Positions 42,736-51,493 of a DNA stretch of 64,000 bases are shown piece by piece; the first letter of the stretch is position 1, and the number at the start of each line of letters is the position of its first letter. The DNA is taken from positions 17,509 to 81,508 of the forward strand of contig CAKUMB010000010.1 in assembly GCA_934667475.1 (NCBI GenBank). Reading direction: 5' to 3'. The notes under the pieces were generated by a model. The model did not search any database and was not told the origin of the DNA. It was given only the letters and a program-made list of their open reading frames with translations. The translations under genes and the position numbers were made by a program. This DNA comes from an uncultured Muribaculaceae bacterium (GTDB taxonomy: Bacteria; Bacteroidota; Bacteroidia; Bacteroidales; Muribaculaceae).

Positions 42736-44520
42736 CTACATGCGGTTTGGCACCTCGATGCCCAGCAGGCCGAGGCCGCGCTTGATGATTTGCGCCACCG
42801 TGGCCGAGAGTTGCAGGCGCAGGGCACGCACTTGCGCGTCGGTCTCGCGGAGTATGCTGTAGTCGTGGTAGAACTGGTTGTAGGCCTTGGCCAGCTCATA
42901 CACATAGTTGGCAATGAGGGCCGGGCTGCAGTTGCGGCCAGCGTCGGCCACAGCCGAGGCAAAGTCGGCCAGGCGCTGAATCAGGTCTATCTCCTTATCG
43001 TTGGGCTGCACGGCGGTGATGTCGGCAGAGAGGTCGGCGGGGTCGGCCTTGCGCAGCAGCGACTGGATGCGGGCATAGGTGTATTGGATAAACGGACCGG
43101 TGTTGCCGTTGAAGTCTATCGACTCGCTGGGGTTGAACAGCATGTTGCGGCGCGGGTCCACCTTGAGGATGAAGTACTTGAGCGCACCGAGGCCTATCAT
43201 GCGCAGCACCTCGTCCTTTTCATCGTCGGGCACACCCTGAAGGCGTCCGGGCTCGTCGCTCATTTTGCGGGCGGTGGCTATCATCTCGTCCATCAGGTCG
43301 TCGGCGTCGACCACAGTGCCCTCGCGCGACTTCATTTTGCCGTTGGGCAGCTCCACCATGCCATAGGAGAAGTGGATGAGGTCTTTGCCCCACTTGAAGC
43401 CGAGCTTGTCGAGCAGCAGCGACAGCACCTGGAAGTGGTAGTTCTGCTCGTTGCCCACCACATATATCATTTTGTCGATGGGATAGTCCTCATAGCGCAG
43501 CTTGGCCGTGCCAATGTCCTGCGTCATATACACCGAGGTGCCGTCGCTGCGCAGCAGCAGCTTCTGGTCGAGACCGTCGGCGGTGAGGTCGGCCCACACC
43601 GAGCCGTCGTCTTTGCGGAAGAAGAGGCCCTTGTCGAGGCCCTCAAGCACCTTTTGCTTGCCTTCGAGATAGGTGTTGCTCTCGTAATAGATTTTGTCGA
43701 AGTTCACGCCCAGGCGCTTGTAGGTTTCGTCGAATCCGGCATACACCCACGAGTTCATGGTGCGCCACAGGTTGCGCACCTCCTCGTCGCCGTCTTCCCA
43801 CTTTTTGAGCATGGCGTGGGCCTCCTTGATGAGCGGAGACTCCTTCTCGGCCTCCTCCTTGCTCATACCCTTGGCCATGAGGTCGGCCACCTCGGCTTTG
43901 TAGTGCTTGTCAAACTCCACATAGAAGTCGCCAATCAGGTGGTCGCCCTTCTTATGGGCCGTTTCGGGCGTCACGCCGTTGCCCCACTTGAGCCAGGCCA
44001 GCATCGACTTGCAGATGTGTATGCCGCGGTCGTTGACTATGTTGGTCTTCACCACCTTGTTGCCGTTGGCCTGCATGATGCAGGCCAGGCTGTAGCCCAG
44101 CAGATTGTTGCGCACGTGGCCCAGGTGCAGGGGCTTGTTGGTGTTGGGCGAAGAGTATTCTATCATCACCAGCTGGCTGTCGGGCGTCACGGGCTTGAAG
44201 CCATAGTTGGGGTTGGCGGAGATGCTGTGCAGCACCTGTGCCCAGAACGATGGCTTGATGGTGATGTTAAGGAAGCCCTTTATAACATTGAATTTATCCA
44301 CCGCGGGGCAGTTCTCGGCCAGATAGGCGCCAATCTCCTGCGCTGTGGCGTCGGGAGCCTTATGCGAAGCCTTGAGAAACGGGAACACCACCACGGTGAG
44401 GTTGCCCTCAAACTCCTTTTTTGTGGTCTGAAGGGTTATTTTTTCCACTGGGAAGTCAACGCCATACAAAGCCTTCACGGCTTGGGCGGTAGCTTGAGCT
44501 AAAATATTATCGATCGACAT
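42736..44520 (-). CDS. argS: Arginine--tRNA ligase
   Basis: 594 residues. N-terminal additional domain (about 1-110), class I HIGH motif as HLGH in SSPNTNKPLHLGHVRNN (about 128-144), the catalytic core with DRGIHICKSMLAW and YMTQDIGTA, the KMSK-replacing GKMKSREGTVV (about 363-373), and the all-helical DALR anticodon-binding domain to the end (LLGIEVPNRM). It charges tRNA-Arg. It has its own strong promoter upstream (44593-44623) although the efflux operon upstream runs in the same direction. Confidence 0.97.
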   Translation of the reverse strand: MSIDNILAQATAQAVKALYGVDFPVEKITLQTTKKEFEGNLTVVVFPFLKASHKAPDATAQEIGAYLAENCPAVDKFNVIKGFLNITIKPSFWAQVLHSISANPNYGFKPVTPDSQLVMIEYSSPNTNKPLHLGHVRNNLLGYSLACIMQANGNKVVKTNIVNDRGIHICKSMLAWLKWGNGVTPETAHKKGDHLIGDFYVEFDKHYKAEVADLMAKGMSKEEAEKESPLIKEAHAMLKKWEDGDEEVRNLWRTMNSWVYAGFDETYKRLGVNFDKIYYESNTYLEGKQKVLEGLDKGLFFRKDDGSVWADLTADGLDQKLLLRSDGTSVYMTQDIGTAKLRYEDYPIDKMIYVVGNEQNYHFQVLSLLLDKLGFKWGKDLIHFSYGMVELPNGKMKSREGTVVDADDLMDEMIATARKMSDEPGRLQGVPDDEKDEVLRMIGLGALKYFILKVDPRRNMLFNPSESIDFNGNTGPFIQYTYARIQSLLRKADPADLSADITAVQPNDKEIDLIQRLADFASAVADAGRNCSPALIANYVYELAKAYNQFYHDYSILRETDAQVRALRLQLSATVAQIIKRGLGLLGIEVPNRM

Positions 44521-44592
44521 AAATTTGAGTATGTGTTAAAGTGTAACTGTGTGTCGCTGCGGGGCGGCACACCGATAAATGCAATTGCCTTG

Positions 44593-44623
44593 CAAAGATA
44601 GTGCAAGCCGAGCGCAATAGCAA
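44593..44623 (-). promoter_or_regulatory. argS promoter
   Basis: Minus strand: TTG (44621-44623), 20 nt, TATCTTTG (44593-44600). Leader about 65 nt. Confidence 0.8.
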
Positions 44624-44653
44624 ATTGAGCCCGTGTGATTTTCAGCCGATTTC

Positions 44654-44684
44654 ACACTGCCGCCGGCTTAACCGGCGGCAGTGT
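44654..44684 (-). other. Hairpin with the efflux operon stop codon in its loop
   Basis: A 13-bp perfect GC-rich stem (44654-44666 with 44672-44684) whose 5-nt loop CTTAA contains the TAA stop of the last permease gene (44668-44670). No T-run follows. It could act in 3' end protection or translation termination control, or as a Rho-related end. Confidence 0.7.
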
Positions 44685-45924
44685 CGGTGGCGTTGCGGGC
44701 CATCTCGGCGCGCATAAGCGAGCCGGGCTCGGCGGCCTCGCGCTGCTCCATGCGGCGGTAGCGCGGCCTGGTCACCCACTGCTCCAGGCAGTAGGCCAGC
44801 ACGAAGTAGACCGCCACAAGCACCCACAGCATGGCATAGTGGTGGATGGTCTGGCCGAGCGTGGCGCCGTCGCTCTGCATCAGCACGTAGGCCTCGCTGG
44901 CCCATGTGCTTGGCACGCAGTTGCCCAGCGCCGTCCACAGCGGTCCGGTGGCGTAGCGCGGCCACGAGATGCCGGTGAAGAACACAAATGGAATGGATGT
45001 GAACACCACGGTCAGGAACACCGACTCGCGGTCGGAGGCAAACACCTGCAAGCACTGCCCCATGAGCGAGCTTGCCAGCAAAAAAGGCAGCGCCATGGCC
45101 ACGATGTGGAGCATGTGGCCGTTTTGCGGAAAGCTGAAGAACATGGGCACAAAGTGCAGCACATACACCGTGGGCACAATGTAGATAATCCAGTGGCACA
45201 GAGTCCTGCCCACTATGGTGGCGCCTGCGGCGGCCCCAACATCGGTGGGGTCGGCGCCACCGTTGCGCAAGCGGCGCTCGCGGCCGCCGGCGTGCAGCAT
45301 GCCTATGCCCAGCAGCATGCTCTGCTGCAGCACCAATATGAATATGCACAGCAGCAGCGATGATGCCAGACCCATGCTTTTGTTGCCCAGCGGCACCTGG
45401 CGGCTGCCTATCACGCTACCCGTCTGGTAGGTGAGCACGGCAAGTTTCTTGCCTATGCCCTGCATGGTGATGTGCTTCTGCACGGCTGTGAGCCCCATAA
45501 GCATCTGCTTGTAGCGCATGAGCACGCTCATGTCGCAATACATCATCACGTGGACCGTGGTGCCGCGGCCCAGGCACTGGCTGTAGTCACGGGGGATATA
45601 CACTATGCCATAGCACAGTTTCTCGTTCATCATGCGGCGCGCATCCTGTATGTTGCTGGCATAGTCCACCACGCTCACTTCGGGCGTGGCGTCGAGCTGG
45701 CGCACCAGCTCGCGGCTGTCATGCTGGCGGCAGTCGTCAACCACCACCACGGCCACGTCGCGCGCCACCTCGGGATTGTAGATGAGCGAATACACGATGG
45801 GATAGGTGGCGCAAAGCACCAGGAAAAACGTGATTACGCCCTGGTCGCGGAACACGAGCAGCAACTCGCGCCGCAACACGCGGTACACGTCGGTGAGCCA
45901 CCTTGTTATATTGAGATTCTTCAT
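44668..45924 (-). CDS. ABC-2 type permease protein, second copy in the efflux operon
   Basis: 418 residues. One N-terminal transmembrane segment (about 27-50), a large periplasmic domain (NPEVARDVAVVVVDDCRQHD... YGIVYIPRDYSQCLGRGTTVH), then five or six helices in the C-terminal half (about 190-385): the YhhJ/YbhR/YbhS ABC2_membrane_3 layout. It ends with a charged tail. Fourth gene of the TolC-HlyD-permease-permease operon, 55 nt after the other permease. No ATPase gene is in the operon. Confidence 0.85.
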   Translation of the reverse strand: MKNLNITRWLTDVYRVLRRELLLVFRDQGVITFFLVLCATYPIVYSLIYNPEVARDVAVVVVDDCRQHDSRELVRQLDATPEVSVVDYASNIQDARRMMNEKLCYGIVYIPRDYSQCLGRGTTVHVMMYCDMSVLMRYKQMLMGLTAVQKHITMQGIGKKLAVLTYQTGSVIGSRQVPLGNKSMGLASSLLLCIFILVLQQSMLLGIGMLHAGGRERRLRNGGADPTDVGAAAGATIVGRTLCHWIIYIVPTVYVLHFVPMFFSFPQNGHMLHIVAMALPFLLASSLMGQCLQVFASDRESVFLTVVFTSIPFVFFTGISWPRYATGPLWTALGNCVPSTWASEAYVLMQSDGATLGQTIHHYAMLWVLVAVYFVLAYCLEQWVTRPRYRRMEQREAAEPGSLMRAEMARNATDTAAG

Positions 45925-45979
45925 TTATGTCTGTGAAAAGTCAACATTCGTTTTTTTCGGAGTGGTGTGCCGGCACGCG

Positions 45980-47146
45980 TCAGGGCACATACACGGGGTG
46001 CATGCACTCGCGGCGCAGCCGCCACGCGAGCGCAGCGGGCAGCAGCGTGTAGGCCAACAGAGCGGCATAGTAGAGGCGCGAGTAATAGAGCGGAATGCCG
46101 TTCAGGGCCTGGTCGATGCTGAGCAGGAAGTAGTAGCGTATGGGCATAATGTAACCCAGCGGCTGCACCCACGCATACATGGCCTCGGTGGGCACCGAGA
46201 AGCCGCAGAACGAGAACGACAGCATGCCCAGCAGGCTGCACACCGTGGTGCCGAGGCGGAAGTTGGGCACAGCGCACATCACGGCCAGCGCGAAGCCTTG
46301 GTTGGCCAGCACCAGCAGTGGCATGGCCAGCAGCATGTGCCACGGGGGGCAGTTGAGCGGCAGCCAGTAGATGCGGTACATCATTAGCTGCATCATCCAC
46401 CCCACGGCAGTGAAGATGAGCGTGTGCGGCAGCATCTTGCCCACTATGGCAATCCCCATCGAGCCGCCCGCGCTGCGCAGCCAGGCTCGGCAGGTGCCGT
46501 ATTTCAGCTCGGAGCCTATGCTGAAGCAGGTGATGAGCATCACCAGCAGCGCCAGCAGGCAGGGCGGAAACGAGAGACCCAGATAGTAGCCGTAGTTGGC
46601 CCACGGGTTGCCAATGCCGTGCACCTGGGTGGAGATGCCGCCCAGACCGCCGCTAAGTTTCTGCGCCGGCAGACCTATGCCGTTCATCACACTCTTGGCC
46701 ACCGAGCCGTTGGCCATCAAGGTGACGGTTTCGAAGCCGCGGAACTGGAACGAGGCCGGCGGATAGTAGGCGTAGTTGATGTAGTAGCTGATGGTGGGCT
46801 GGCGGCCGCTGAGGGCGCGCTCCGACAGTCCCTGCGGAATGTAGAAGAAGCCGAGAATGCTGCCGCGGCGCACGGCGTCTTCGGCAGCGGCATAGCTGGC
46901 ATAGTGCGCCTTGACGTTGACCGCATTCATAGCACCGAGCGAGCGCACCAGCCGGCGCGACACCGGGCTGTTGTCGAGGTCGACCACTGCCACAGGCACG
47001 CGCGTGGGCGAACCGCTCTTCATCATGTCGAGCAGCATGTAGGTGCACAGCAGCGGCATCACCACCATCATCATGAAATACATGGGGCGGCGCACCAGCG
47101 ACACCAGGCCGCGCCTCAGCGATTCTGTTATGTGAAGTTTAAGCAT
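45980..47146 (-). CDS. ABC-2 type permease protein, first copy in the efflux operon
   Basis: 388 residues, same layout as its neighbour. N-terminal helix (about 20-42: PMYFMMMVVMPLLCTYMLLD), periplasmic domain with VPVAVVDLDNSPVSRRLVRS and GFFYIPQGLSERALSGRQ, and C-terminal helices from about residue 185 (LGLSFPPCLLALLVMLITCF). It starts 7 nt after the HlyD gene. Probable homo- or heterodimer with the other permease, coupled to HlyD and TolC for export across both membranes; substrate unknown. Confidence 0.87.
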   Translation of the reverse strand: MLKLHITESLRRGLVSLVRRPMYFMMMVVMPLLCTYMLLDMMKSGSPTRVPVAVVDLDNSPVSRRLVRSLGAMNAVNVKAHYASYAAAEDAVRRGSILGFFYIPQGLSERALSGRQPTISYYINYAYYPPASFQFRGFETVTLMANGSVAKSVMNGIGLPAQKLSGGLGGISTQVHGIGNPWANYGYYLGLSFPPCLLALLVMLITCFSIGSELKYGTCRAWLRSAGGSMGIAIVGKMLPHTLIFTAVGWMMQLMMYRIYWLPLNCPPWHMLLAMPLLVLANQGFALAVMCAVPNFRLGTTVCSLLGMLSFSFCGFSVPTEAMYAWVQPLGYIMPIRYYFLLSIDQALNGIPLYYSRLYYAALLAYTLLPAALAWRLRRECMHPVYVP

Positions 47147-47153
47147 GCCGATG

Positions 47154-48164
47154 TCAGTCGTCGAGCAGCACGCTCATGCCGGGGCGGAAGCCCTCGATGG
47201 GCTTGACCGGGCGCGCCTTGATTTCAAACGTCTTGCTGTCGTACTGGCCGTAGGCCTTGGTGGCCGACCACACGGCATAGCTGCCCATGTCGTGCACATA
47301 GTATATGCGCAGCTTGGTGGCCATGTTGTTGAGGGCGGGGATGGTGACGCTCACCTCCTTGCCCATGCCCAGCTCGGCAAGTTTCTCTTCGCGCACATTG
47401 AAGGCCACCCACATGTCGCTCAGCTTCGAAATCGACATTATGGGGGTGCCGAGCGACACCAGTTCGCCCTCGTGGGGGAAGATTTCGCTCACCTCGCCGT
47501 CGCAGGGGGCTATGAGGTACTGGTCCTCGAGCAGCGACTCCACCTCCATCACGGTACCGCGCGCGGCATCGACCAGGCTTCGGCTTGCGCTCTTGTCCTC
47601 GCTCTGTGCGCCGTTCTGCGCCAGGTCGAGCTGCGACTTGGCGGTGCGCACCGCTGCCGACGCTGCTTCGTAGGCCGCCTTAGCCTCGTCGCGTTTCTGC
47701 TCGCTGACCACGCCCTGCTTAAACAGGTTTTCCATGCGCTCATACGTCTTGCGCGCAATGCCCTCGGCGGCCTGAGCCTGCTGCACGGCATTGGCTGCGG
47801 TGCGCTTCAGCTCGTCGCGCGTGCCGCGGTCCACCTTCTGGCTTTGCGAGGCGGCGGCGCTTTGCATCGAGCGCGCCTTGTAGAGCGAGGCGTCGACAGT
47901 CTTGCTGTAGATGCTCACCAGCGTGTCGCCCTTGTGCACATAGTCGCCCTCGTGCACATAGAATTTCACCACGCGGCCGGGCAGTTTGCCGCTCACACGC
48001 ACCACGTCGCAGTCGGCCTGCCCCTGGATGGTGTCCTTGGGCGGCTTTATCAGCAGTATGCCTAAAATGGCGATGCACACCATCGTCAGCGTGAACACTC
48101 CCACTGCCGCAAGCAGTGCCTTGTCCTTTTTACGGACCTCAGTAGATTGTTGCTCAGTTGCCAT
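47154..48164 (-). CDS. HlyD family periplasmic adaptor (membrane fusion) protein
   Basis: 336 residues. One N-terminal transmembrane segment (about 16-38), a biotinyl-lipoyl-like domain (VVRVSGKLPGRVVKFYVHEG and DYVHKGDTLVSIYS, about 52-86), an alpha-helical hairpin rich in Ala, Gln and Lys (about 95-205), the return lipoyl half (LIAPCDGEVSEIFPHEGELV) and a beta-barrel domain. It joins the permeases to the TolC channel. Starts 55 nt after the tolC gene. Confidence 0.93.
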   Translation of the reverse strand: MATEQQSTEVRKKDKALLAAVGVFTLTMVCIAILGILLIKPPKDTIQGQADCDVVRVSGKLPGRVVKFYVHEGDYVHKGDTLVSIYSKTVDASLYKARSMQSAAASQSQKVDRGTRDELKRTAANAVQQAQAAEGIARKTYERMENLFKQGVVSEQKRDEAKAAYEAASAAVRTAKSQLDLAQNGAQSEDKSASRSLVDAARGTVMEVESLLEDQYLIAPCDGEVSEIFPHEGELVSLGTPIMSISKLSDMWVAFNVREEKLAELGMGKEVSVTIPALNNMATKLRIYYVHDMGSYAVWSATKAYGQYDSKTFEIKARPVKPIEGFRPGMSVLLDD

Positions 48165-48219
48165 ATGTCTATTGTTGTTGTCTTTTTTTGTAGGTTTCTT
48201 GGTTGTGTGGTTGTGGAAA

Positions 48220-49653
48220 TCAATACTTCATGGTGCCGAGCACCTTCGACAGATACACGTTGCACAGCTGCACGTCGATTTCGGCGTCGATGCGCTCGCT
48301 GTTGGCCTGCACCCAGGCCGTCTGCGCCGTCAGCACATCGTCGGTGGTGCCCATGCCCTCCTTGTAGGCCAGCTGGGCCACGCGCAGGTTTTCCTCGGCC
48401 TTCTTCATGTTTGACCGTGTCATTTCAAGCGTTTTCTGCGCCTCCTGGCTGCGGTAGGTGGCCTGCTGCACCTGCAGCTCGATTTTCTCTTTGGCGTCGT
48501 CGAGCTCCACCTGCTTCAGGCGAGCCTCGCACTCGGCGGCCTTCACCTTGCTGCTGAGCCCGCCCCAGTGCCACAGCGGAATCTTCACCATGGCGCCCAC
48601 GCTGAAGGCGAAGCCAAACTTGTTTTCAAAGCCGTTGTAGCTGTTGGGGTTCATCACGTGGTAGGCGCCCACGGCGGCAATGGTGGGCAGCATTTGGCTG
48701 CGTGCCACACGCGCCTTCTGGTCATAGATTTTTCCGGCCAGTTCGAGCGAGCGCACCTCGGGGCGACGGGCATACACGTCGGCCATGCCGCCACCGGCAG
48801 GAGTGGGCTGGCACTCCCATGAGTCGCGGTCTTCATCGGCCAGAGTGAAGCTGCTGGTCACGGGCTGGCCGCACAGCTGGGCCAGACGCATGCGCGACAG
48901 GGCCAGGCCATTTTGCACCTTGGTGAGCGCCACATTGGCCTCGTTGAGGCGTACGTCCACCGTGAGTTTGCTGGCCTTGGTGGCAACCCCCACGGCAATG
49001 AGTTTGCGCACGTCGGAGTCGAACGACTCCACCAGCTCCACATAGCTCTTGGCCAGCTTCTGCTTGGCTTTTAGCGACACCACCTGCCAGTAGGCCTCGT
49101 CGACGCTGAGCACCACGTCTTGCGCCTTCGAGTCGCAGGCGATGCGGGCCAGTTCCTCGGCATAGCGTGTAATCTCGTTCATAGCCTTGATTTTACCGCC
49201 CATGTAGATGGGCTGCGTCACCGTGATGGCGCCGGCAAACACGTTGTGCACGTTGTAGGTGAGCGCACTCTTGGGCAGCAGCGCCACCGTGCTGGGCACC
49301 ACGTGGCCATTGACCATCACTGGCAGGCCTGCGGCATCTTTCAGCAGATTGAAGTCGTAGGTGCCCGTCTGGGGATTGAACGTCTTGGTGGGCAGCAGCT
49401 GGTCTTCATCGACCAGCGACAGCTGCTTCTGGTTGTAGACGTAGCTTGCCTCAAAGTCGAAGCTGGGCAGATAGGCAGCCTTTGCCTCCTTGCGCTGGTG
49501 GCCGGCGGCCTCGACCCTGATGCGGGCCTGGCGCATCTCCTTGTTGTTGCGCAGGGCCATGCTGCGGCATGAGTCAAGCGACACCTGCGCCCCGGCCTGG
49601 CCGAAGCACATGGCGGCAAGGGCCGCAGTTATGATAAGCGTTTGTTTTCGCAT
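48220..49653 (-). CDS. TolC family outer-membrane efflux channel
   Basis: 477 residues. Signal peptide to about residue 22 (CFGQAGAQ). Two TolC repeats: the first from SLDSCRSMALRNNKEMRQARIRVEAAGHQR to about 230, the second from LELAGKIYDQKARVARSQML to ANSERIDAEIDVQLCNVYLS. Both contain long amphipathic helices and short beta strands (for example ITVTQPIYMGGKIKAMNE). First gene of the efflux operon, behind a consensus promoter. Confidence 0.93.
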   Translation of the reverse strand: MRKQTLIITAALAAMCFGQAGAQVSLDSCRSMALRNNKEMRQARIRVEAAGHQRKEAKAAYLPSFDFEASYVYNQKQLSLVDEDQLLPTKTFNPQTGTYDFNLLKDAAGLPVMVNGHVVPSTVALLPKSALTYNVHNVFAGAITVTQPIYMGGKIKAMNEITRYAEELARIACDSKAQDVVLSVDEAYWQVVSLKAKQKLAKSYVELVESFDSDVRKLIAVGVATKASKLTVDVRLNEANVALTKVQNGLALSRMRLAQLCGQPVTSSFTLADEDRDSWECQPTPAGGGMADVYARRPEVRSLELAGKIYDQKARVARSQMLPTIAAVGAYHVMNPNSYNGFENKFGFAFSVGAMVKIPLWHWGGLSSKVKAAECEARLKQVELDDAKEKIELQVQQATYRSQEAQKTLEMTRSNMKKAEENLRVAQLAYKEGMGTTDDVLTAQTAWVQANSERIDAEIDVQLCNVYLSKVLGTMKY

Positions 49654-49724
49654 AGCGTATGGTGTGTTGAAAAAAGTGACTGTAGTCTCAGTTTTTTTAT
49701 TCCGTGCGTTTACTCACACAAGTG

Positions 49725-49754
49725 CAAATATAAGGCATTTACGCCAAATGGCAA
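49725..49754 (-). promoter_or_regulatory. Promoter of the TolC efflux operon
   Basis: Minus strand: TTG (49752-49754), 19 nt, TATATTTG (49725-49732). Leader about 65 nt to the tolC ATG at 49653. Confidence 0.8.
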
Positions 49755-49807
49755 CGGAGGTATTCCGGAATTGAACACAAGATTATTACATTTAGGACAC
49801 CGCCACA

Positions 49808-49847
49808 GAAAAAGCAAAGCCGCCTGCAGCTGAGCAAGGCGGCTTTG
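49808..49847 (-). terminator. Terminator of the TM2/GH25/coiled-coil gene cluster
   Basis: An 11-bp perfect stem (49815-49825 with 49837-49847), 11-nt loop; minus strand continues C-TTTTT. Confidence 0.85.
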
Positions 49848-49886
49848 TGTAGGGGGAAAAAGTGCGGTAAGGTGCTGAAAATTAAT

Positions 49887-50789
49887 TTATTTGCTGAACA
49901 CAAACGAGCGCGAGCCCAGACGGTAGCGGCCATCGAACACCTCCACGGTGTATTGGCCGGGATTGAGCGTGGTGTTCACATTATAGTATAGTGTGACAGG
50001 CACCTCCTGTCCGCTGTATTCGATAGCCTTGTGGGCTGTGTAGGCCACATGGCCGCCTTCAAAGCTGAAGGTGCCGCTCTGGCCCAGCAGCGAGCCCTCG
50101 GGGCCGGTGATGCGCACATACATCTGCTTCATGCCCGCAGGGGTGGAGTTGTTTTGCGTCACGGTGAAGCTCACCTTCAGCTGGCGCGCCTTGGTCACCT
50201 TTTTCTCGTTCTTGCCGTTGCCCTTGAGGGGTGTGAGGTGGAGACCGGTGATGTTGAGTTTCTCGGCCAGAGTCATGCGCTTGCTAAGGTTGTCGTTTTG
50301 CGCGGTGGCCTCGGCCACCTGGCTGGTGAGAGCCTCGTTCTGGCTGCGCATTTGCGAGTTTTCGAGCTTGAGGCCGGCGTTTTCCTTGCCAAGCGAGTCG
50401 ATAATGCTCACGTAGTGGCGCATTATGCCCTTCAGGGTCACAATTTCGTTTTGCAGTTCCTTGATGCGCTTAGCACTGGTGGCCTTGTTGGAGTTAAGCT
50501 CCTTAAGCAGTTCCTCGACACGAGCCTTGGCCTGATTGTACTTCACCAGCACGGTGTCGTTTTTAATGTATTGCGTCTGGCCCTCAAGATTCTTAAACTG
50601 GTTGTCGAGCAGCTGGTATTGGCTGGCCAGCTGCAGCTGGTCGTTTTTCAATTGCAGCTGCTCGATTTGGCTCTGCTGCTCCTTTGCGGCCTTCTTTTCG
50701 CTGGCCACATAGTAAATGAGGGTGCCTATTGCGGCCACAACCACTATTGCGGCCAGAGTGATGATTGCTTTTTTAGATGAGTCGGTCAT
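49887..50789 (-). CDS. Membrane-anchored coiled-coil protein, unknown function
   Basis: 300 residues. One transmembrane segment (about 9-29: IITLAAIVVVAAIGTLIYYV) without a cleavage site, so probably an N-in, periplasmic C-out anchor. A long coiled coil (about 30-185) is rich in Gln, Glu, Lys and Leu heptads. The globular beta-rich domain (about 200-300) includes KVSFTVTQNNSTPAGMKQMY and ends YRLGSRSFVFSK. The C-terminal domain resembles an Ig-like fold, but I do not recognise a named family. Last gene of a possible operon with the small secreted protein, GH25 and TM2 genes. Confidence 0.75.
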   Translation of the reverse strand: MTDSSKKAIITLAAIVVVAAIGTLIYYVASEKKAAKEQQSQIEQLQLKNDQLQLASQYQLLDNQFKNLEGQTQYIKNDTVLVKYNQAKARVEELLKELNSNKATSAKRIKELQNEIVTLKGIMRHYVSIIDSLGKENAGLKLENSQMRSQNEALTSQVAEATAQNDNLSKRMTLAEKLNITGLHLTPLKGNGKNEKKVTKARQLKVSFTVTQNNSTPAGMKQMYVRITGPEGSLLGQSGTFSFEGGHVAYTAHKAIEYSGQEVPVTLYYNVNTTLNPGQYTVEVFDGRYRLGSRSFVFSK

Positions 50790-50844
50790 GATGTATTTTT
50801 ATAGATGTCTTGATTTATTAGTTACTATTTTCAGCGGCGGCCGG

Positions 50845-51453
50845 CTACACGTCGAAGTATTTTTCGGCCTTGGGCTTGGCGGCGGGCTTTGGCTGCTGTT
50901 CGCGCCGCTGCTCGCGGTCGGCGTCGCTTTTTTTCTGCACCTTTTGTTTGTGCTTCTCGCGGTGAGGCTGCTGCTTTTTATTTTCGGCAAAGCTCTTCAC
51001 CATGTCTTCCACCATCTCGCGGTTGCCCATCAGATAGTTGACGGTGATTTCGGCAATGATGTGGCTCTTTTTCGACACAAGGTCGGCAATCAGGCCACGC
51101 GAGCCGTCGGGCATGGTGCCGCTGATGCACTTTGCGTCAAATCCACTCACCTTTATCTTTTCCACCTTGGTGTCATACATATTAAAGTCGGCGGCCTTGC
51201 GGCGCAGGTTGTCCTCGACTATTTTGGTGTCGCCATCGCGCTTTTCATACAGCTGCACGGTCATCACCATCTCGTCCCACCTGATTTCGAAGCGGGTGTT
51301 GGAGTTATAGGTCACCCAGCCGCCATCGGGGGTCTCAAACGTGAGGTTGTGGCGGCTCCAAGTGTAAACCGCCGCCTGCGCCTGGCTGAAGCCGCCTATG
51401 GAGGCAGCCGCAGCGATAACAGCCACAATGAGTTGATGCTTCAGTCTGTTCAT
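50845..51453 (-). CDS. Small exported protein with basic C-terminal tail, unknown function
   Basis: 202 residues. Signal peptide to about residue 27 (GFSQAQAAV). A compact alpha/beta region (about 28-155) with WSRHNLTFETPDGGWVTYNS and VNYLMGNREMVEDMVKSFAE. The last 45 residues are mostly Lys, Arg, Gln, Glu and Pro (for example KKSDADREQRREQQPKPAAK) and likely disordered. No family recognised. 40 nt after the GH25 gene and 55 nt before the coiled-coil gene. Confidence 0.7.
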   Translation of the reverse strand: MNRLKHQLIVAVIAAAASIGGFSQAQAAVYTWSRHNLTFETPDGGWVTYNSNTRFEIRWDEMVMTVQLYEKRDGDTKIVEDNLRRKAADFNMYDTKVEKIKVSGFDAKCISGTMPDGSRGLIADLVSKKSHIIAEITVNYLMGNREMVEDMVKSFAENKKQQPHREKHKQKVQKKSDADREQRREQQPKPAAKPKAEKYFDV

Positions 51454-51493
51454 ATATCCTTTTTACCGTTATAATTCCTACTAAAAAAATAGA

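Noticed and set aside
42661..44502. 613-codon open frame antisense to argS
   Set aside because: argS is unambiguous with HIGH and KMSK-like motifs; the antisense frame shows no protein-like features.
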